A stretch of 64,000 nucleotides of DNA, taken from contig DASPQV010000019.1 of the NCBI GenBank assembly GCA_035624785.1, positions 1 to 64,000 on the forward strand, given 5' to 3'. Position numbers and translations under genes: made by a program. This DNA comes from JAJZNI01 sp035624785 (GTDB taxonomy: Bacteria > Chloroflexota > Dormibacteria > Aeolococcales > Aeolococcaceae). Shown piece after piece: positions 1 through 8,993 of the stretch (the stretch's first letter is position 1; every line of letters starts with the position of its first letter). A model generated the notes under the pieces. That model saw nothing but the letters and a program-made list of their open reading frames with translations, ran no database searches and had not been told where the DNA came from.

Positions 1-400
1 GCTGGTAGGTTCGGCCTTGAGCAGTATGCCGAGGAGCGGCGCCGCGACCGGAAGGGCGATGAACGGGACAAACGCGAGCACGAAGTGGAGTTTCCCGGTC
101 GAGGTCCAGCCTGAGCCTGGCGGATCAATCGGGAACCAGCCGGTGGCGAGCCCTCGCCACAGCCAAGGCGACCAGCAACCCGACCACCACACCCGTGCCG
201 TTGACCCTCAGCACCACCCCGATCGCGAGCAGGATTGCCGCGGTCCCGAACGCGATCGCCGCTGTGCGGTAGGCGGTGCGGAAACCAGCGATTCCGTACT
301 GGCTGACGGGATCCCGGACCGGCTAGAGGCCGGTGGGCGCATGATCCAGATACCCAAGGCTCGCGAGCGTGATCGCGAGCCCAGTGAGGGCTGCTATTCC
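1..400 (-). pseudogene. Broken DUF998-like membrane protein, runs off left edge
   Basis: Reading leftward on the minus strand, one frame gives a hydrophobic helix ending GYLDHAPTGL, then an in-frame TAG at 323-325, then PVSQYGIAGFRTAYR and another helix. Near 145-160 the frame must shift by one base to continue into GWFPIDPPG and a last helix (FVLAFVPFIALPVAAPLLG) that reaches the window edge. A phenylalanine-P-x-D-P-P-G motif between helices is typical of DUF998 membrane proteins. One stop and one frameshift make this a decayed gene or an error-rich contig end. No start codon is visible; the 5' end overlaps the tail of the neighbouring gene. Family assignment is by motif only. Confidence 0.5.
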
Positions 401-840
401 GGTAGCGCTCCCAGAGCGGCGGACCGGGGGCGCCGTGCCTCGGGCATGCGCCGCCGGCCCTGTCCCGGAGTCAGGTAGATCGCGAACCGGACCGTGTGGA
501 GGGTGAAGAGGGCGGCGACAGCCGCCCGTCGCAGCTTGCCCACCGCCGCCGGGGGCCCGGCTCGCCGGCCCCCCGGCGAGGACGCCGCGAGCAGGCCGAG
601 GCTCATCCCGGTCGCGGTGCCCGCGGCCACCAGCTCGATCGCGAGCAGCGTCGCCGGGATCCGGCGCAGCCTACCTGGCGCGCCCGCGCGCATCATCGAC
701 GCGTCGCGTGCGGTCAGGGCCGCGCAGACGGCTGCGGAGAGCGCGAGGCCGCGCCGCCCGAAGCGGTGGATCACCGCCTCGGTGAGCGGGTACCCGCAGG
801 CGCTGAGCGCCAGCGCGCCGAGGCCGACCGAGCGTCGCAT
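394..840 (-). CDS. Small integral membrane protein, unknown function
   Basis: 148 residues with about four hydrophobic stretches (residues about 4-20, 32-45, 63-85 and 103-120) and a basic, proline-rich tail. The ATG at 840 overlaps the TGA of the upstream F420-type oxidoreductase (ATGA), so the two are translationally coupled. I do not recognise the family. Context suggests a membrane partner of, or cotranscript with, the deazaflavin oxidoreductase, but nothing in the sequence shows an activity. Confidence 0.6.
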   Translation of the reverse strand: MRRSVGLGALALSACGYPLTEAVIHRFGRRGLALSAAVCAALTARDASMMRAGAPGRLRRIPATLLAIELVAAGTATGMSLGLLAASSPGGRRAGPPAAVGKLRRAAVAALFTLHTVRFAIYLTPGQGRRRMPEARRPRSAALGALPE

Positions 841-1415
841 CAGGGGATCTCCGGCCCGTGGCCGGCCGCGCCCGCTCCTGCCGCCGCGGGCCCGCCGTCC
901 TCCACGATCCTGAAGACGGGGTAGTAGCCGGCGATCTTCTCGATGTCCTCGAGATTGGCGTCGGCGGCGATCCCGAAGTAGGTTCGGGCCTCGCGGGTGG
1001 CAGCCCGAGAGCCGGGACGCCGCCCGGCCCTCCAGACGTAGGCACGAATCACCGGGGCTCGCTCCGCCACCGGGACCTCGACCAGGCTGGCGGGGCGGCG
1101 GTGCCGCCTCCCGATCCGGACCCGGCCCCCGGCGGCGCGGACGTTGCGGACCCACTCGGACTCGCCGGCCAGCGCCACCACGTAGCCGGCTCCGCCCGAG
1201 CTGACCCGGACCACCGTGACCCGGCGCACGGCACCGGACCTCCGGCCCCGGACCTCGAGGATGGCGACGTACCCGGGGACCACCGCCCAGCGTGCCAGCA
1301 GGGGCCCGATCCACTGCATCCGAAGGTAGGCCGATGGCGGTCGCCGGTAGGGGGCACGGCGGCTGTACTCGACGGGCGCGAGGAAGCCCTCGCTTCGTCG
1401 GTGTTCCTCACTCAC
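840..1415 (-). CDS. F420-dependent nitroreductase-family (Ddn-like) oxidoreductase
   Basis: 191 residues from GTG 1415, which follows a GAGGTG stretch; the longer upstream reading in the same frame is not protein-like. The core VRGRRSGAVRRVTVVRV, then GYVVALAGESEWVRNVRAAG and a conserved tyrosine near the end, match the deazaflavin-dependent nitroreductase family (PF04075), small split-barrel proteins that use reduced F420 to reduce quinones or nitro compounds. A longer N-terminus (about 25 residues) precedes the barrel. It is followed directly by a coupled membrane protein. The physiological substrate cannot be told; some relatives bind other flavins or heme. Confidence 0.8.
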   Translation of the reverse strand: MSEEHRRSEGFLAPVEYSRRAPYRRPPSAYLRMQWIGPLLARWAVVPGYVAILEVRGRRSGAVRRVTVVRVSSGGAGYVVALAGESEWVRNVRAAGGRVRIGRRHRRPASLVEVPVAERAPVIRAYVWRAGRRPGSRAATREARTYFGIAADANLEDIEKIAGYYPVFRIVEDGGPAAAGAGAAGHGPEIP

Positions 1416-1588
1416 CTCGTCACCTCGTCTCGGCGGCACGACCGTGGCGGATCCGGCCTGATGGCCGGTCGGCGGTGACTCGGGCCGCGGCTGCGAGACT
1501 AGCGTTCGGCGGTCACCAGCCCTAGGGGCATTCGGCACCGATGCGGAGCGACACTTGGCCGCCCGGTAGCAGGCTGATCTCCGCTGCC

Positions 1589-1958
1589 TCAGGCGGCGAT
1601 GATCTCTCGCAACCGGGCCTCGGTCTCGGCACGGCGCTGGCTCGACCGGAGTTGGAGTGCTCCGACCACCTGGCGGGAGCTGAGGCTCGATCCCGAACGG
1701 AGACAGGCGGGCCGGGTGCGAGGAGACTTCCAGCGTGCTCGGGTCGACGGTCAGGTAGCGGCAGTCGTGACCCCAGTTGGCCCACGGTGAGGAGTCGACG
1801 AAGGCGAGGTGAGAGGCACCGGCGGCCGCGAGCGCGGTCGGCGACGACGGGACGGTTTCGCCCGGCTCCAGCATCTCTTGGCGGAGGTGCACGAGACCGC
1901 CGCGCCGCTCAGCCTCCGTCAGCGACCTGAGCACCCGCCGCCATGAGCTCACGGTCAT
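1589..1958 (-). pseudogene. Hypothetical protein gene with a frameshift
   Basis: The ATG at 1958 overlaps the TGA of the GNAT gene (ATGA), a coupled start. The first 85-90 residues are protein-like (SWRRVLRSLTEAERRGG, then WANWGHDCRYLTVDPSTLEV). Around 1685-1705 that frame degenerates into proline and arginine, while the frame one base over gives a convincing helical end (SSRQVVGALQLRSSQ, ETEARLREIIAA) and stops at 1589. Together they would make about 123 residues. The lesion is either a real frameshift or a single-base sequencing error. I do not recognise the family. Confidence 0.55.
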
Positions 1959-2962
1959 CCGGGGTCACGTTGTACCTCCGAGTCCCGCGGCCACGTCATG
2001 GTGATGACGCGCTCGAAGTTGCGCCACCCAGCCCGGGCAAAGGACCGTGCCATGGGGACGTTCCCCAAGTCCGTGCTCGCGCGGACCCGCGGCACCCCCT
2101 CCGCGGCGAGAATGCGCGTGCCCTCGGAGAGGAGGGCATCGACGTACCCGTTGCCCCGATAAATGGGGACAACGCCGATGTAGGCGATGATGGCGCCGTA
2201 GTCATTGGATGCCGGGATCACGAACCCAACCGGCTCACCGTCGGCCAGCGTTCCCACCCGCCACCAGCTTCGCGGACTGCGGTAGCGAGCCAGCTCATCG
2301 GAGAAGTGCTGCAGGGCCACCTGGTGGGGTGACGCTGTCCCGGCGAGCGCGCTTCTGCTGTGCACGTCGAGCGTGCCGTCCAGGACGCGGGTCATCAGGT
2401 CGATCAGCTCGGCCCCTTCGCCAACGGCTCGAAACCGCAGACGGTCGGCAGGACCGGCGATCGGTGTGCCGGGGCGCCACTCGAAACGTAGGCGCTCGAC
2501 GAACAGCCGGGCACCGTTCCTGCGGGCAACCTCCATCCGGCTCTCCACCACGCGCCGTGAGCTCGCCTGGTCCCTCCAGCCGGGTGGGACGAAGCGCATG
2601 TATTCGGGCGGTGTGGCATTCGCGGGCACCACGCGGGCAAGAGCTGTGCGCAACATCGTGGCGCCGACCTCGATCGCATCGCCGTCGTCGCCGATGTCGA
2701 GAATGTCGAGGACGGCGGGCTCGGCGTCGTCCGGATGGCCCCACCATCCCGCTCGCGCGACGGGCCGTCCTTGCCGCAGCGCCAGCCACATCCACTCCGG
2801 GCGTCGACGGCCGGCGGCCAGGTCGTCGGCCAGCTCGTGGTTGAGCGTGTAGTCGAGTGCGCAGAAGAGGTCGAGCCCTTCGTTGCCGCCGAGGTGGCGG
2901 ACGGCCGGGCCGGCCGGTGGACTGGTCAAGCGAACCGGGCCACGCTGAGGCAGCTCATTCAC
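1955..2962 (-). CDS. GNAT-family N-acetyltransferase
   Basis: 335 residues from GTG 2962. The C-terminal third carries the acetyl-CoA site: GFVIPASNDYGAIIAYIGVV (beta4/beta5) followed by the pyrophosphate loop RGNGYVDALL (Q/RxxGxG/A type) and a terminal RAGWRNFERV strand. The N-terminal half looks like a second, degenerate GNAT lobe (WMWLALRQGRPVARAGWW), so this is probably a tandem-GNAT protein. The acyl acceptor is unknown. It is the first gene of a short minus-strand unit with the frameshifted gene that follows. Confidence 0.8.
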   Translation of the reverse strand: MNELPQRGPVRLTSPPAGPAVRHLGGNEGLDLFCALDYTLNHELADDLAAGRRRPEWMWLALRQGRPVARAGWWGHPDDAEPAVLDILDIGDDGDAIEVGATMLRTALARVVPANATPPEYMRFVPPGWRDQASSRRVVESRMEVARRNGARLFVERLRFEWRPGTPIAGPADRLRFRAVGEGAELIDLMTRVLDGTLDVHSRSALAGTASPHQVALQHFSDELARYRSPRSWWRVGTLADGEPVGFVIPASNDYGAIIAYIGVVPIYRGNGYVDALLSEGTRILAAEGVPRVRASTDLGNVPMARSFARAGWRNFERVITMTWPRDSEVQRDPG

Positions 2963-3073
2963 CCAATGATGTCACGGCTGCTGCGGGTGCTCGGCCGCAG
3001 GCTTCCGGCGTCGCGCGCTCGCCCAGGGGTTGTCTGCCCTGCGGGCTGGGCGACCCCCATCCAGCGGGGATGA

Positions 3074-4174
3074 TCAGCTCGGACAGCTCGGCGCCTGTGA
3101 TCCGTCACTCGGCCAAGCACCCTGAGCCGGGCTGCGGCTTCGGATCCAGGCCAGCAGCCGCTCCGCGTCCAGGGTGTTGACGATCGACTCCGCTGGGATC
3201 CCGCACGCCGCGGCGCGCTCGCACCCGTTGATCTGCCACTCCAGCTGTCCGGGGGCATGAGCGTCGGTGTCGATGCTGAATCGGCAGCCCATCTCCCGGG
3301 CAAGGCGCAACAACCGCTTCGGCGGGTCGAGCCTCTCCGGCCTGGAGTTGATCTCGACGGCGACGCCAAAGCGCTGGCACGCAGCGAAGACACGTTCCGC
3401 GTCGAAGTCCGACTCAGGCCGGCCGCGCCCGACCACGATGCGGCCGGTGCAATGCCCGAGGATGTCCATGTTTGGGTTGGCGATCGCCTTGACCATCCGC
3501 TCGGTCATCACCTCACGCGGGCTGCGCAGCTTGCTGTGGATACTCGCGACCACGACGTCGAGCTGGGCAAGCAGCTCATCCTCCTGGTCGAGCTCGCCAT
3601 CCTCAGTGATGTCGACCTCGATCCCGGTGAGAATGCGGAACGGCGCCACCTCCTGGTTGATCGCCCGGGTCACGCCGAGCTGCTCGCGCAGCCGGTCCGC
3701 GCTCAGGCCCCGTGCGACCGCGAGGTTGCGGGAATGGTCGGTGAGCGCCATGTAGTGGTGGCCGAGGTCGCGGGCGGCCTGTGCCATCTCGAGGACGGGG
3801 TTGCCGCCATCGGACCAGTCGGAGTGCACGTGGCAGTCGCCGCGGATGGCGGCGCGCAGTGCCAGCGCCGCGGCGTCGAGGTTCTGCCCGAGTGTTGCCT
3901 CCAGCCGCCGCAGGTAGGTGGGCTGGTCGCCGCGAACCGCCTCGGTGATCGCGGTCGCCGTGACCTCGCCGATGCCGCTCAGCGCCTGGAGCGTTGCCCG
4001 GGTGACGCGCTCAACGAGCTCGGCGTCGCTGAGGCCGTCGACGGCAGCAGCTGCGTTGCGAAACGCGCGCACGCGATAGCGCGCCTCATGGGCGCGCTCG
4101 AGGAGGTACGCGATTCGCCGGAGCGCCTGCGAGGCGGCGGCGCGTGGCGTGGGTGCGGTGCTGCCGGGGGTCAC
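3074..4174 (-). CDS. Helix-hairpin-helix plus PHP-domain phosphoesterase
   Basis: 366 residues from GTG 4174, chosen because the upstream aminotransferase ends at 4195. Residues about 10-110 form helical HhH repeats (YRVRAFRNAAAAVDGL; LSGIGEVTATAITEAV) like the N-terminus of bacterial PolX. The rest is a PHP domain with its metal ligands: DCHVHSDWSDGG, ALTDHSRNLA, ILTGIEVDI, ASIHSKL, GHCTGR and IDTDAHAPG. There is no nucleotidyltransferase module between them, so this is the stand-alone HhH-PHP type, likely a metal-dependent phosphoesterase or nuclease linked to DNA repair. It lies 20 bp downstream of the aminotransferase and is probably cotranscribed with it. Confidence 0.82.
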   Translation of the reverse strand: MTPGSTAPTPRAAASQALRRIAYLLERAHEARYRVRAFRNAAAAVDGLSDAELVERVTRATLQALSGIGEVTATAITEAVRGDQPTYLRRLEATLGQNLDAAALALRAAIRGDCHVHSDWSDGGNPVLEMAQAARDLGHHYMALTDHSRNLAVARGLSADRLREQLGVTRAINQEVAPFRILTGIEVDITEDGELDQEDELLAQLDVVVASIHSKLRSPREVMTERMVKAIANPNMDILGHCTGRIVVGRGRPESDFDAERVFAACQRFGVAVEINSRPERLDPPKRLLRLAREMGCRFSIDTDAHAPGQLEWQINGCERAAACGIPAESIVNTLDAERLLAWIRSRSPAQGAWPSDGSQAPSCPS

Positions 4175-4194
4175 GTCAAGGGGGGCAGCGGCGG

Positions 4195-5571
4195 TCAGTA
4201 CGATGGACGGGGCATGCTCCCCGCCAGCTCCGCAGTCGCGGCCTCCAGCGACGCCTCGAGCCCCGCCAGGAGCTCGTCGCATCCCCTCTGGTCGATCACC
4301 AGCGGGGGGGCCACCAGCAGCCAGTCACCAAAGCGCCCCTGGTTCTGGCGGCGCGAGTAGAGGAGCAGGCCGTGGTCCAGCCCATGGCGCAGCACCACCG
4401 CGGCGGGGTCGATCTCGGCTGGGAACCGCCCCAGGCTCTCCTTCTCCGCGACCAGCTCGATGGCGAGAAGCAAGCCTCGACCGCGGACGTCACCGATGAG
4501 CGGCGAACCTGAGGCCAGCGCTTCCAACCCGGCACGGAGATAGGCGCCCATCCTCTCCGCATTGGCAATGAGGTCGTGGTCGACGACCTCGTCGAGGACC
4601 GCGGCGCCGGCGGCGCAGGCGATGGGGTTGGCGTCGTAGGAGTGGGAGACCAGGAATCCGGTGGTCGCGGCGAGCTCGTCGGCCAGGCTGGCCGGCATCA
4701 GAGCTGCGCCCAGCGGGCAATACCCCGCACCCAGACCCTTGGCCATCACGGCGATGTCGGGGAGGGCCTCGGGAAGGTGCTGGGCGGCCAGGAAACGGCC
4801 GGTTCGGAAGGCGGTGACGATCTCGTCGAAAACCAACCGAATGCCATGGCGGTCGCAGATCGCGCGCGCCCCGGTGAGGAATGAGGCATGGGGGACGTTG
4901 ACCCCCGAGGCCTGGCCGCCGATGGGTTCGACGATCAGAGCGAGCACCCGCTCCGAACCGACCCGCTGCAGGGTCTCCTCGAGGGCGGCGAGGCTGGCTG
5001 CGGAGGCCGCTTCGGGGCTGGGGGCTCGGAAGGTGAGCGGAGCGGGGATCTTCTCCGAGCAGACCGCCATGGCGCCCCAGAGCGCGGGCGCCTGGAGATC
5101 GCCGTTCAGGGCGAGCGTTTGGAGGGTGGCACCGTGGTAGCCGGGCATCAGCGAGATCACCGAGCGCCGCTCCGGCTGACCGGTGGCGACCGCGTGGGCG
5201 CGCAGAAACTTGAGCGCCATCTCGATTGCTTCCGAGCCCCCCGAGGTCAGGTGAGCCCGCTCAAGCCCGGGACCGGCGAGGTGCGCGAGCCTCTGGCTGA
5301 GCGCGGCGTTGGCCGGGTGCCGGGTGGTCCGGGAGTAGGTGTAGGTGAGCTGGCGGCCCTGCTCCAGCATGGCCCGGAGGACGCGCTCGTTGCCCTGGCC
5401 GAGGTTGGCCAGGAAGGGCCCGGAGCAGACATCGAGGAGGCGCCGGCCCCGGTCATCGACGAGATGGATCCCTTCACCGGCGACGATGGTCGGCAGCGAG
5501 CGGGCGGTCACGCGGTCGAAGAAGGCGTCCTGGGTCCCGCTGAGCTCGGCGGCGGCTCCGCCCGCTGTCAC
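4195..5571 (-). CDS. Class III PLP-dependent aminotransferase
   Basis: About 458 residues from GTG 5571; the longer reading adds an unlikely basic leader. The fold-type I signature is complete: LTSGGSEAIEMALK, a FDEIVTAFRTG strand with the aspartate that holds the pyridine nitrogen (D249), and AKGLGAGYCPLG with the Schiff-base lysine (K278). The family transfers amino groups from omega- or alpha-amines to keto acids (ornithine, GABA, beta-alanine and similar). The substrate cannot be predicted. No ligand-specific neighbour helps; the following gene is a PHP hydrolase. Confidence 0.85.
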   Translation of the reverse strand: MTAGGAAAELSGTQDAFFDRVTARSLPTIVAGEGIHLVDDRGRRLLDVCSGPFLANLGQGNERVLRAMLEQGRQLTYTYSRTTRHPANAALSQRLAHLAGPGLERAHLTSGGSEAIEMALKFLRAHAVATGQPERRSVISLMPGYHGATLQTLALNGDLQAPALWGAMAVCSEKIPAPLTFRAPSPEAASAASLAALEETLQRVGSERVLALIVEPIGGQASGVNVPHASFLTGARAICDRHGIRLVFDEIVTAFRTGRFLAAQHLPEALPDIAVMAKGLGAGYCPLGAALMPASLADELAATTGFLVSHSYDANPIACAAGAAVLDEVVDHDLIANAERMGAYLRAGLEALASGSPLIGDVRGRGLLLAIELVAEKESLGRFPAEIDPAAVVLRHGLDHGLLLYSRRQNQGRFGDWLLVAPPLVIDQRGCDELLAGLEASLEAATAELAGSMPRPSY

Positions 5572-5738
5572 ACGCGGGATGCTAGCGCCTCTGGCTGAGG
5601 CTAGGCTGCGCCGGTCTCCTCGCTGCACCGCGACGCCCACGCACCTCGAGCGGTCGTGGATCGCCGGTATCGGCGGCGCCGTCGCCGCGCCCGAAGGTCA
5701 GGCGCGGCAAGCCCCGTGCCGGCGCCGCCGACCACCGC

Positions 5739-6641
5739 TCACCCATCGGCGTCGGGTGGCGCGTAGCCACGGATCGCCTCGGCCGACGGGATGAAGTAGT
5801 ACGCGCCGCTGAGAGGGCGGGTATAGCGGGTGAGTGCGTCGCGAGTTCCGCCGTTCGCTCCCGCCATGCTTGCCAGCATCGCGATCAGCCGGCTCTGCTC
5901 GGCGCTGAAGCCCACGAACATCGTGCCGTGTTCGGTCACCGTCCCGTAGGGCGTGTTGCGGCGAAAGATGTGCCCAAAACGAGCTTGGTCGGTCAGGGCA
6001 ACATGGGAATCCGCGACCTGGGGATCGAGCTCCACACTGTCGGGTTTGGTGCGCCCGATGACGCGCTCCTGGGCGGAGTCGGCCAGAGCTTCCCATCGTG
6101 CCACCTCGTGAGCCCATTTCTGGAGCAGGAGCACGGTGCCCCCGGCTCCCGGGCCTCCCTCCGGGATGACGGCGTAGCGGGGAGCGTCAAGGAGGCTGGG
6201 GTTCTCGGTGCCGTCAATGAACCCGGTGAGGTCGCGGTCATGCCGGTACGCCCATCCGGACGTCTCGTCGCGTACCGCCGCGATGCCGCGCAGCGCCTCC
6301 ATGGCGGCGCGTGCCTCATCGAAGACCACGTCGTAGCCGCTGCCCGACAGCCACAGCACCGCATCGTGCTGGGTCGCAGGCATGATGAAGCCGTCACTGC
6401 CCAGGATGGGTTCATCGAAGCCGACCACGTCCTCGGGGATCTGCGTTGCATCCAGGCTTCGCCAGAGCTCGGGGCGGAAGCCCGAGACCAGGTTGATTCC
6501 CCCCATGGTGGTGCGGGGCTCGCGGAGCGCAGCGATCCTGCAGACCAGATCGATGGCGGTCCCCCCGGCAAGCAGGTCGAACTCGAGGTACGCGTGGGAG
6601 CTGGTCCCCAGGGCGAATATCCCGCTCTGTGGAGTGGTCAT
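5739..6641 (-). CDS. Dyp-type heme peroxidase
   Basis: 300 residues from ATG 6641, which follows GGGAGG at about 7 nt spacing. Diagnostic elements: GFIDGTENP (distal catalytic aspartate), a proximal heme histidine in LLLQKWAHEVARWEAL, and the distal arginine in IFRRNTPYG. These enzymes use H2O2 to oxidise dyes and phenolics; some act on Mn(II) or lignin fragments. There is no Tat signal, so the protein is cytoplasmic or carried in an encapsulin. No encapsulin shell gene or C-terminal targeting tail is seen here. Confidence 0.9.
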   Translation of the reverse strand: MTTPQSGIFALGTSSHAYLEFDLLAGGTAIDLVCRIAALREPRTTMGGINLVSGFRPELWRSLDATQIPEDVVGFDEPILGSDGFIMPATQHDAVLWLSGSGYDVVFDEARAAMEALRGIAAVRDETSGWAYRHDRDLTGFIDGTENPSLLDAPRYAVIPEGGPGAGGTVLLLQKWAHEVARWEALADSAQERVIGRTKPDSVELDPQVADSHVALTDQARFGHIFRRNTPYGTVTEHGTMFVGFSAEQSRLIAMLASMAGANGGTRDALTRYTRPLSGAYYFIPSAEAIRGYAPPDADG

Positions 6642-7005
6642 CTCAGTGCCTCCCGCTCTATCCGGTCCGCAGCGGGCCCAGGCCGTGGGGCGGGAGCCCC
6701 GGGCCCGGCGTGAGCTCCTCTGGGTGGGGCGCGACGCCTGATTGTCGCGCCTGTTCATCCGAACCGAGAGGGTAGAGCGTGAGTCTCACGGTCGGCGTCT
6801 GCCCCTCACCGCTCCCGGCGGCCCGGGCCTTGGATGGACACGTCAATCGGTGCAATTCAAGGGGCGCCATCTCGCGGCGAGCCGCTCGTGGTGCACAGGC
6901 GCTCGTTCGAGACTCAGAAGCCTCGGACCCACCCTCCACGCCAATTCCCGAAACACCTGGCCGAGGCTCGGACGGTCCCCGGCTCACCGCCCAGCCCGGG
7001 GGGCA
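6642..7005. other. Intergenic region without a recognised gene
   Basis: 364 bp between divergent genes for the Dyp peroxidase and FtsH. Short open frames here overlap in several phases and none has a family signature or ribosome binding site. The only regulatory elements I see are the peroxidase ribosome binding site at the left end and the ftsH -10 just beyond the right end. Confidence 0.5.
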
Positions 7006-7011
7006 TATACT
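7006..7011 (+). promoter_or_regulatory. -10 hexamer TATACT of ftsH
   Basis: TATACT ends 11 nt before the GTG start of ftsH. Transcription would begin within a few bases of the start codon, leaving essentially no leader. No good -35 is seen at 16-18 bp. There is no Shine-Dalgarno sequence in the space. Confidence 0.6.
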
Positions 7012-7022
7012 CGGTTGGGTAA

Positions 7023-8993
7023 GTGCCCGCCGCCCCTTCCGCGGATCCTCGTGACCGCAGGGCGCCGGCCGGCCGGGACGGGTCGCCGGCTCCATCCGGG
7101 TTGTCGCGCGTCGGTCTGGGTTGGGGGTGGCTGATCACCTTCCTGGTGTTCCTGGTGGTGAACATCCTCATCACCAATCTGCTCTCGGGGGGACCGTCAC
7201 GGGTGACCATCCCCTACACGCAGTTCATCCAACTGATCAACGGCGGTGAGGTGCAGAGCATCACCGCGACCGGGGATGTCATCGACGGCACCACCTCCAA
7301 GGCGGTGACGCCTCCGGGGACCGGCACCAGCTCGACGGCATTCGAGACGGTCGTACCCAGCTTCGCGGGTGGGGACCTGGAGGCCCTGCTCGAGGGTCAC
7401 AAGGTGCAGGTCACGGCCCAGCAGCCGAGCTCCAACCCGTGGCTCACCGTCCTGCTTTCCTTCGGCCCGGCGCTGCTCCTGATCGGCGGGTTCTTCTACC
7501 TCAGCCGGTATGCCGCGCGGGCCACCGGCGGAGCCGGGGTCATGGGCTTCGGCAGGAGCACGGCGCGGGTAGTCACCGACCAGCGGCCCAGCACCACCTT
7601 CGCCGACGTGGCCGGCATCGATGATGCCAAGGACCAGCTGGTGGAGGTCGTGGATTTCCTGCGCGATCCCGGCAAGTACCAGCGCCTGGGGGGGACCGCT
7701 CCCAAGGGCGTGCTGCTGATCGGCGCGCCCGGGACCGGCAAGACCCTGATGGCTCGAGCGGTCGCTGGCGAGGCTCGCGTCCCCTTCCTCACCATCTCTG
7801 CGAGCGAGTTCGTGGAGGCGATCGTCGGCGTTGGAGCGGCGCGGGTCCGCGATCTCTTCAAGCAGGCTCGAGAGCTGGCTCCGGCGATCGTCTTCATCGA
7901 CGAGCTCGACGCTGTGGGCCGCAGCCGTGCCTCCCAGGTCCGGATCGGCGGTCACGACGAGCAGGAGCAGACTCTGAACCAGATCCTCACCGAGATGGAC
8001 GGCTTCGACTCCCGTGAGGGCATCATCGTGATCGCTGCGACCAACCGGCCCGACGTGCTGGATGACGCACTGCTGCGTCCGGGCCGCTTCGATCGCCGCG
8101 TCACCGTGTCACCGCCCGACCGCGACGGCAGGGCCGCCATCCTCCGCGTCCACACGCGCAACGTGTCGCTTGCTCCGGACGTCGATCTGATGCGGCTCGC
8201 CCAGGAGACCACCGGCCTGGTCGGCGCCGACCTTCGCAACCTGGTCAACGAGGCCGCCCTCATGGCGGCGCGGCGCGACCGGCCGGCGGTCACCATGGTG
8301 GACTTCGACGATGCCCTCGAGAAGATCCAGCTGGGCAGCGAACGCCGCGTCCGCCTCAGCGCCGAGGACCGCCGCCGGATCGCCTACCACGAGTCGGGAC
8401 ACGCCCTGCTCGGGCTGCTCATCCCGGGCAGCGATCCGGTGCGCCGGGTCAGCATCGTGCCGCGAGGCCAGGCCCTCGGCGTCACCGTCCAGTCGCCGAT
8501 CGACGACCGGCTCAACTACCCCGAGGAGGACCTGCGGGCACGCATCACCTCCGCCCTGGGCGGCCGCGCTGCCGAGTCGATCGTCTTCGGTCAGGTCACC
8601 ACGGGCGCGGAGAGCGACCTTCGCCAGGTGACGGGGATCGCGTATCAGATGGTGACCCGCTGGGGGATGAGCCCCAGGGTTGGGCCGCTCTCGCTCTCCA
8701 GCGACGGGCGTCCCCAGCTCGTGTCGGAGCGTCCCTACAGCGAGGCGACCGCCGACCTCATCGACGGCGAGGTCCGCCGGATCATCGAGGAGTGCGAGGC
8801 GCAGGCCTGCTCGCTGCTGGAGAGGGACCGGGGTCGGCTCGACGCGCTGGTCGAGGCGCTCCTCCGCGAGGACACCCTCGATGAGAAGCGGATCCTCGAG
8901 GTCGCCGGGCTGCCGGGGCAGGCGGAAGCGCGCCAGGCCGTCGAGCCGGCGGCCACGTCGGGGGCGACCCAGCTCGGCACCCCCGGCAGGTGA
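7023..8993 (+). CDS. ftsH: ATP-dependent zinc metalloprotease FtsH
   Basis: 656 residues from GTG. Two membrane segments (about residues 34-55 and 139-158) flank a short extracytoplasmic domain. The AAA module follows: Walker A GAPGTGKT (234-241), Walker B VFIDELDAVG, and RPGRFDR with the arginine fingers. The peptidase has zinc ligands HESGH (456-460) and D532 in AESDLRQ. All catalytic residues are present and length is normal. It forms a membrane hexamer that degrades misfolded membrane proteins and short-lived regulators. The start is near-leaderless, and the gene overlaps the next one by 4 bp (GTGA). A second copy elsewhere is possible because some loops are divergent (QVRIGGHDEQEQTLNQ). 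Confidence 0.95.
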   Translation: MPAAPSADPRDRRAPAGRDGSPAPSGLSRVGLGWGWLITFLVFLVVNILITNLLSGGPSRVTIPYTQFIQLINGGEVQSITATGDVIDGTTSKAVTPPGTGTSSTAFETVVPSFAGGDLEALLEGHKVQVTAQQPSSNPWLTVLLSFGPALLLIGGFFYLSRYAARATGGAGVMGFGRSTARVVTDQRPSTTFADVAGIDDAKDQLVEVVDFLRDPGKYQRLGGTAPKGVLLIGAPGTGKTLMARAVAGEARVPFLTISASEFVEAIVGVGAARVRDLFKQARELAPAIVFIDELDAVGRSRASQVRIGGHDEQEQTLNQILTEMDGFDSREGIIVIAATNRPDVLDDALLRPGRFDRRVTVSPPDRDGRAAILRVHTRNVSLAPDVDLMRLAQETTGLVGADLRNLVNEAALMAARRDRPAVTMVDFDDALEKIQLGSERRVRLSAEDRRRIAYHESGHALLGLLIPGSDPVRRVSIVPRGQALGVTVQSPIDDRLNYPEEDLRARITSALGGRAAESIVFGQVTTGAESDLRQVTGIAYQMVTRWGMSPRVGPLSLSSDGRPQLVSERPYSEATADLIDGEVRRIIEECEAQACSLLERDRGRLDALVEALLREDTLDEKRILEVAGLPGQAEARQAVEPAATSGATQLGTPGR

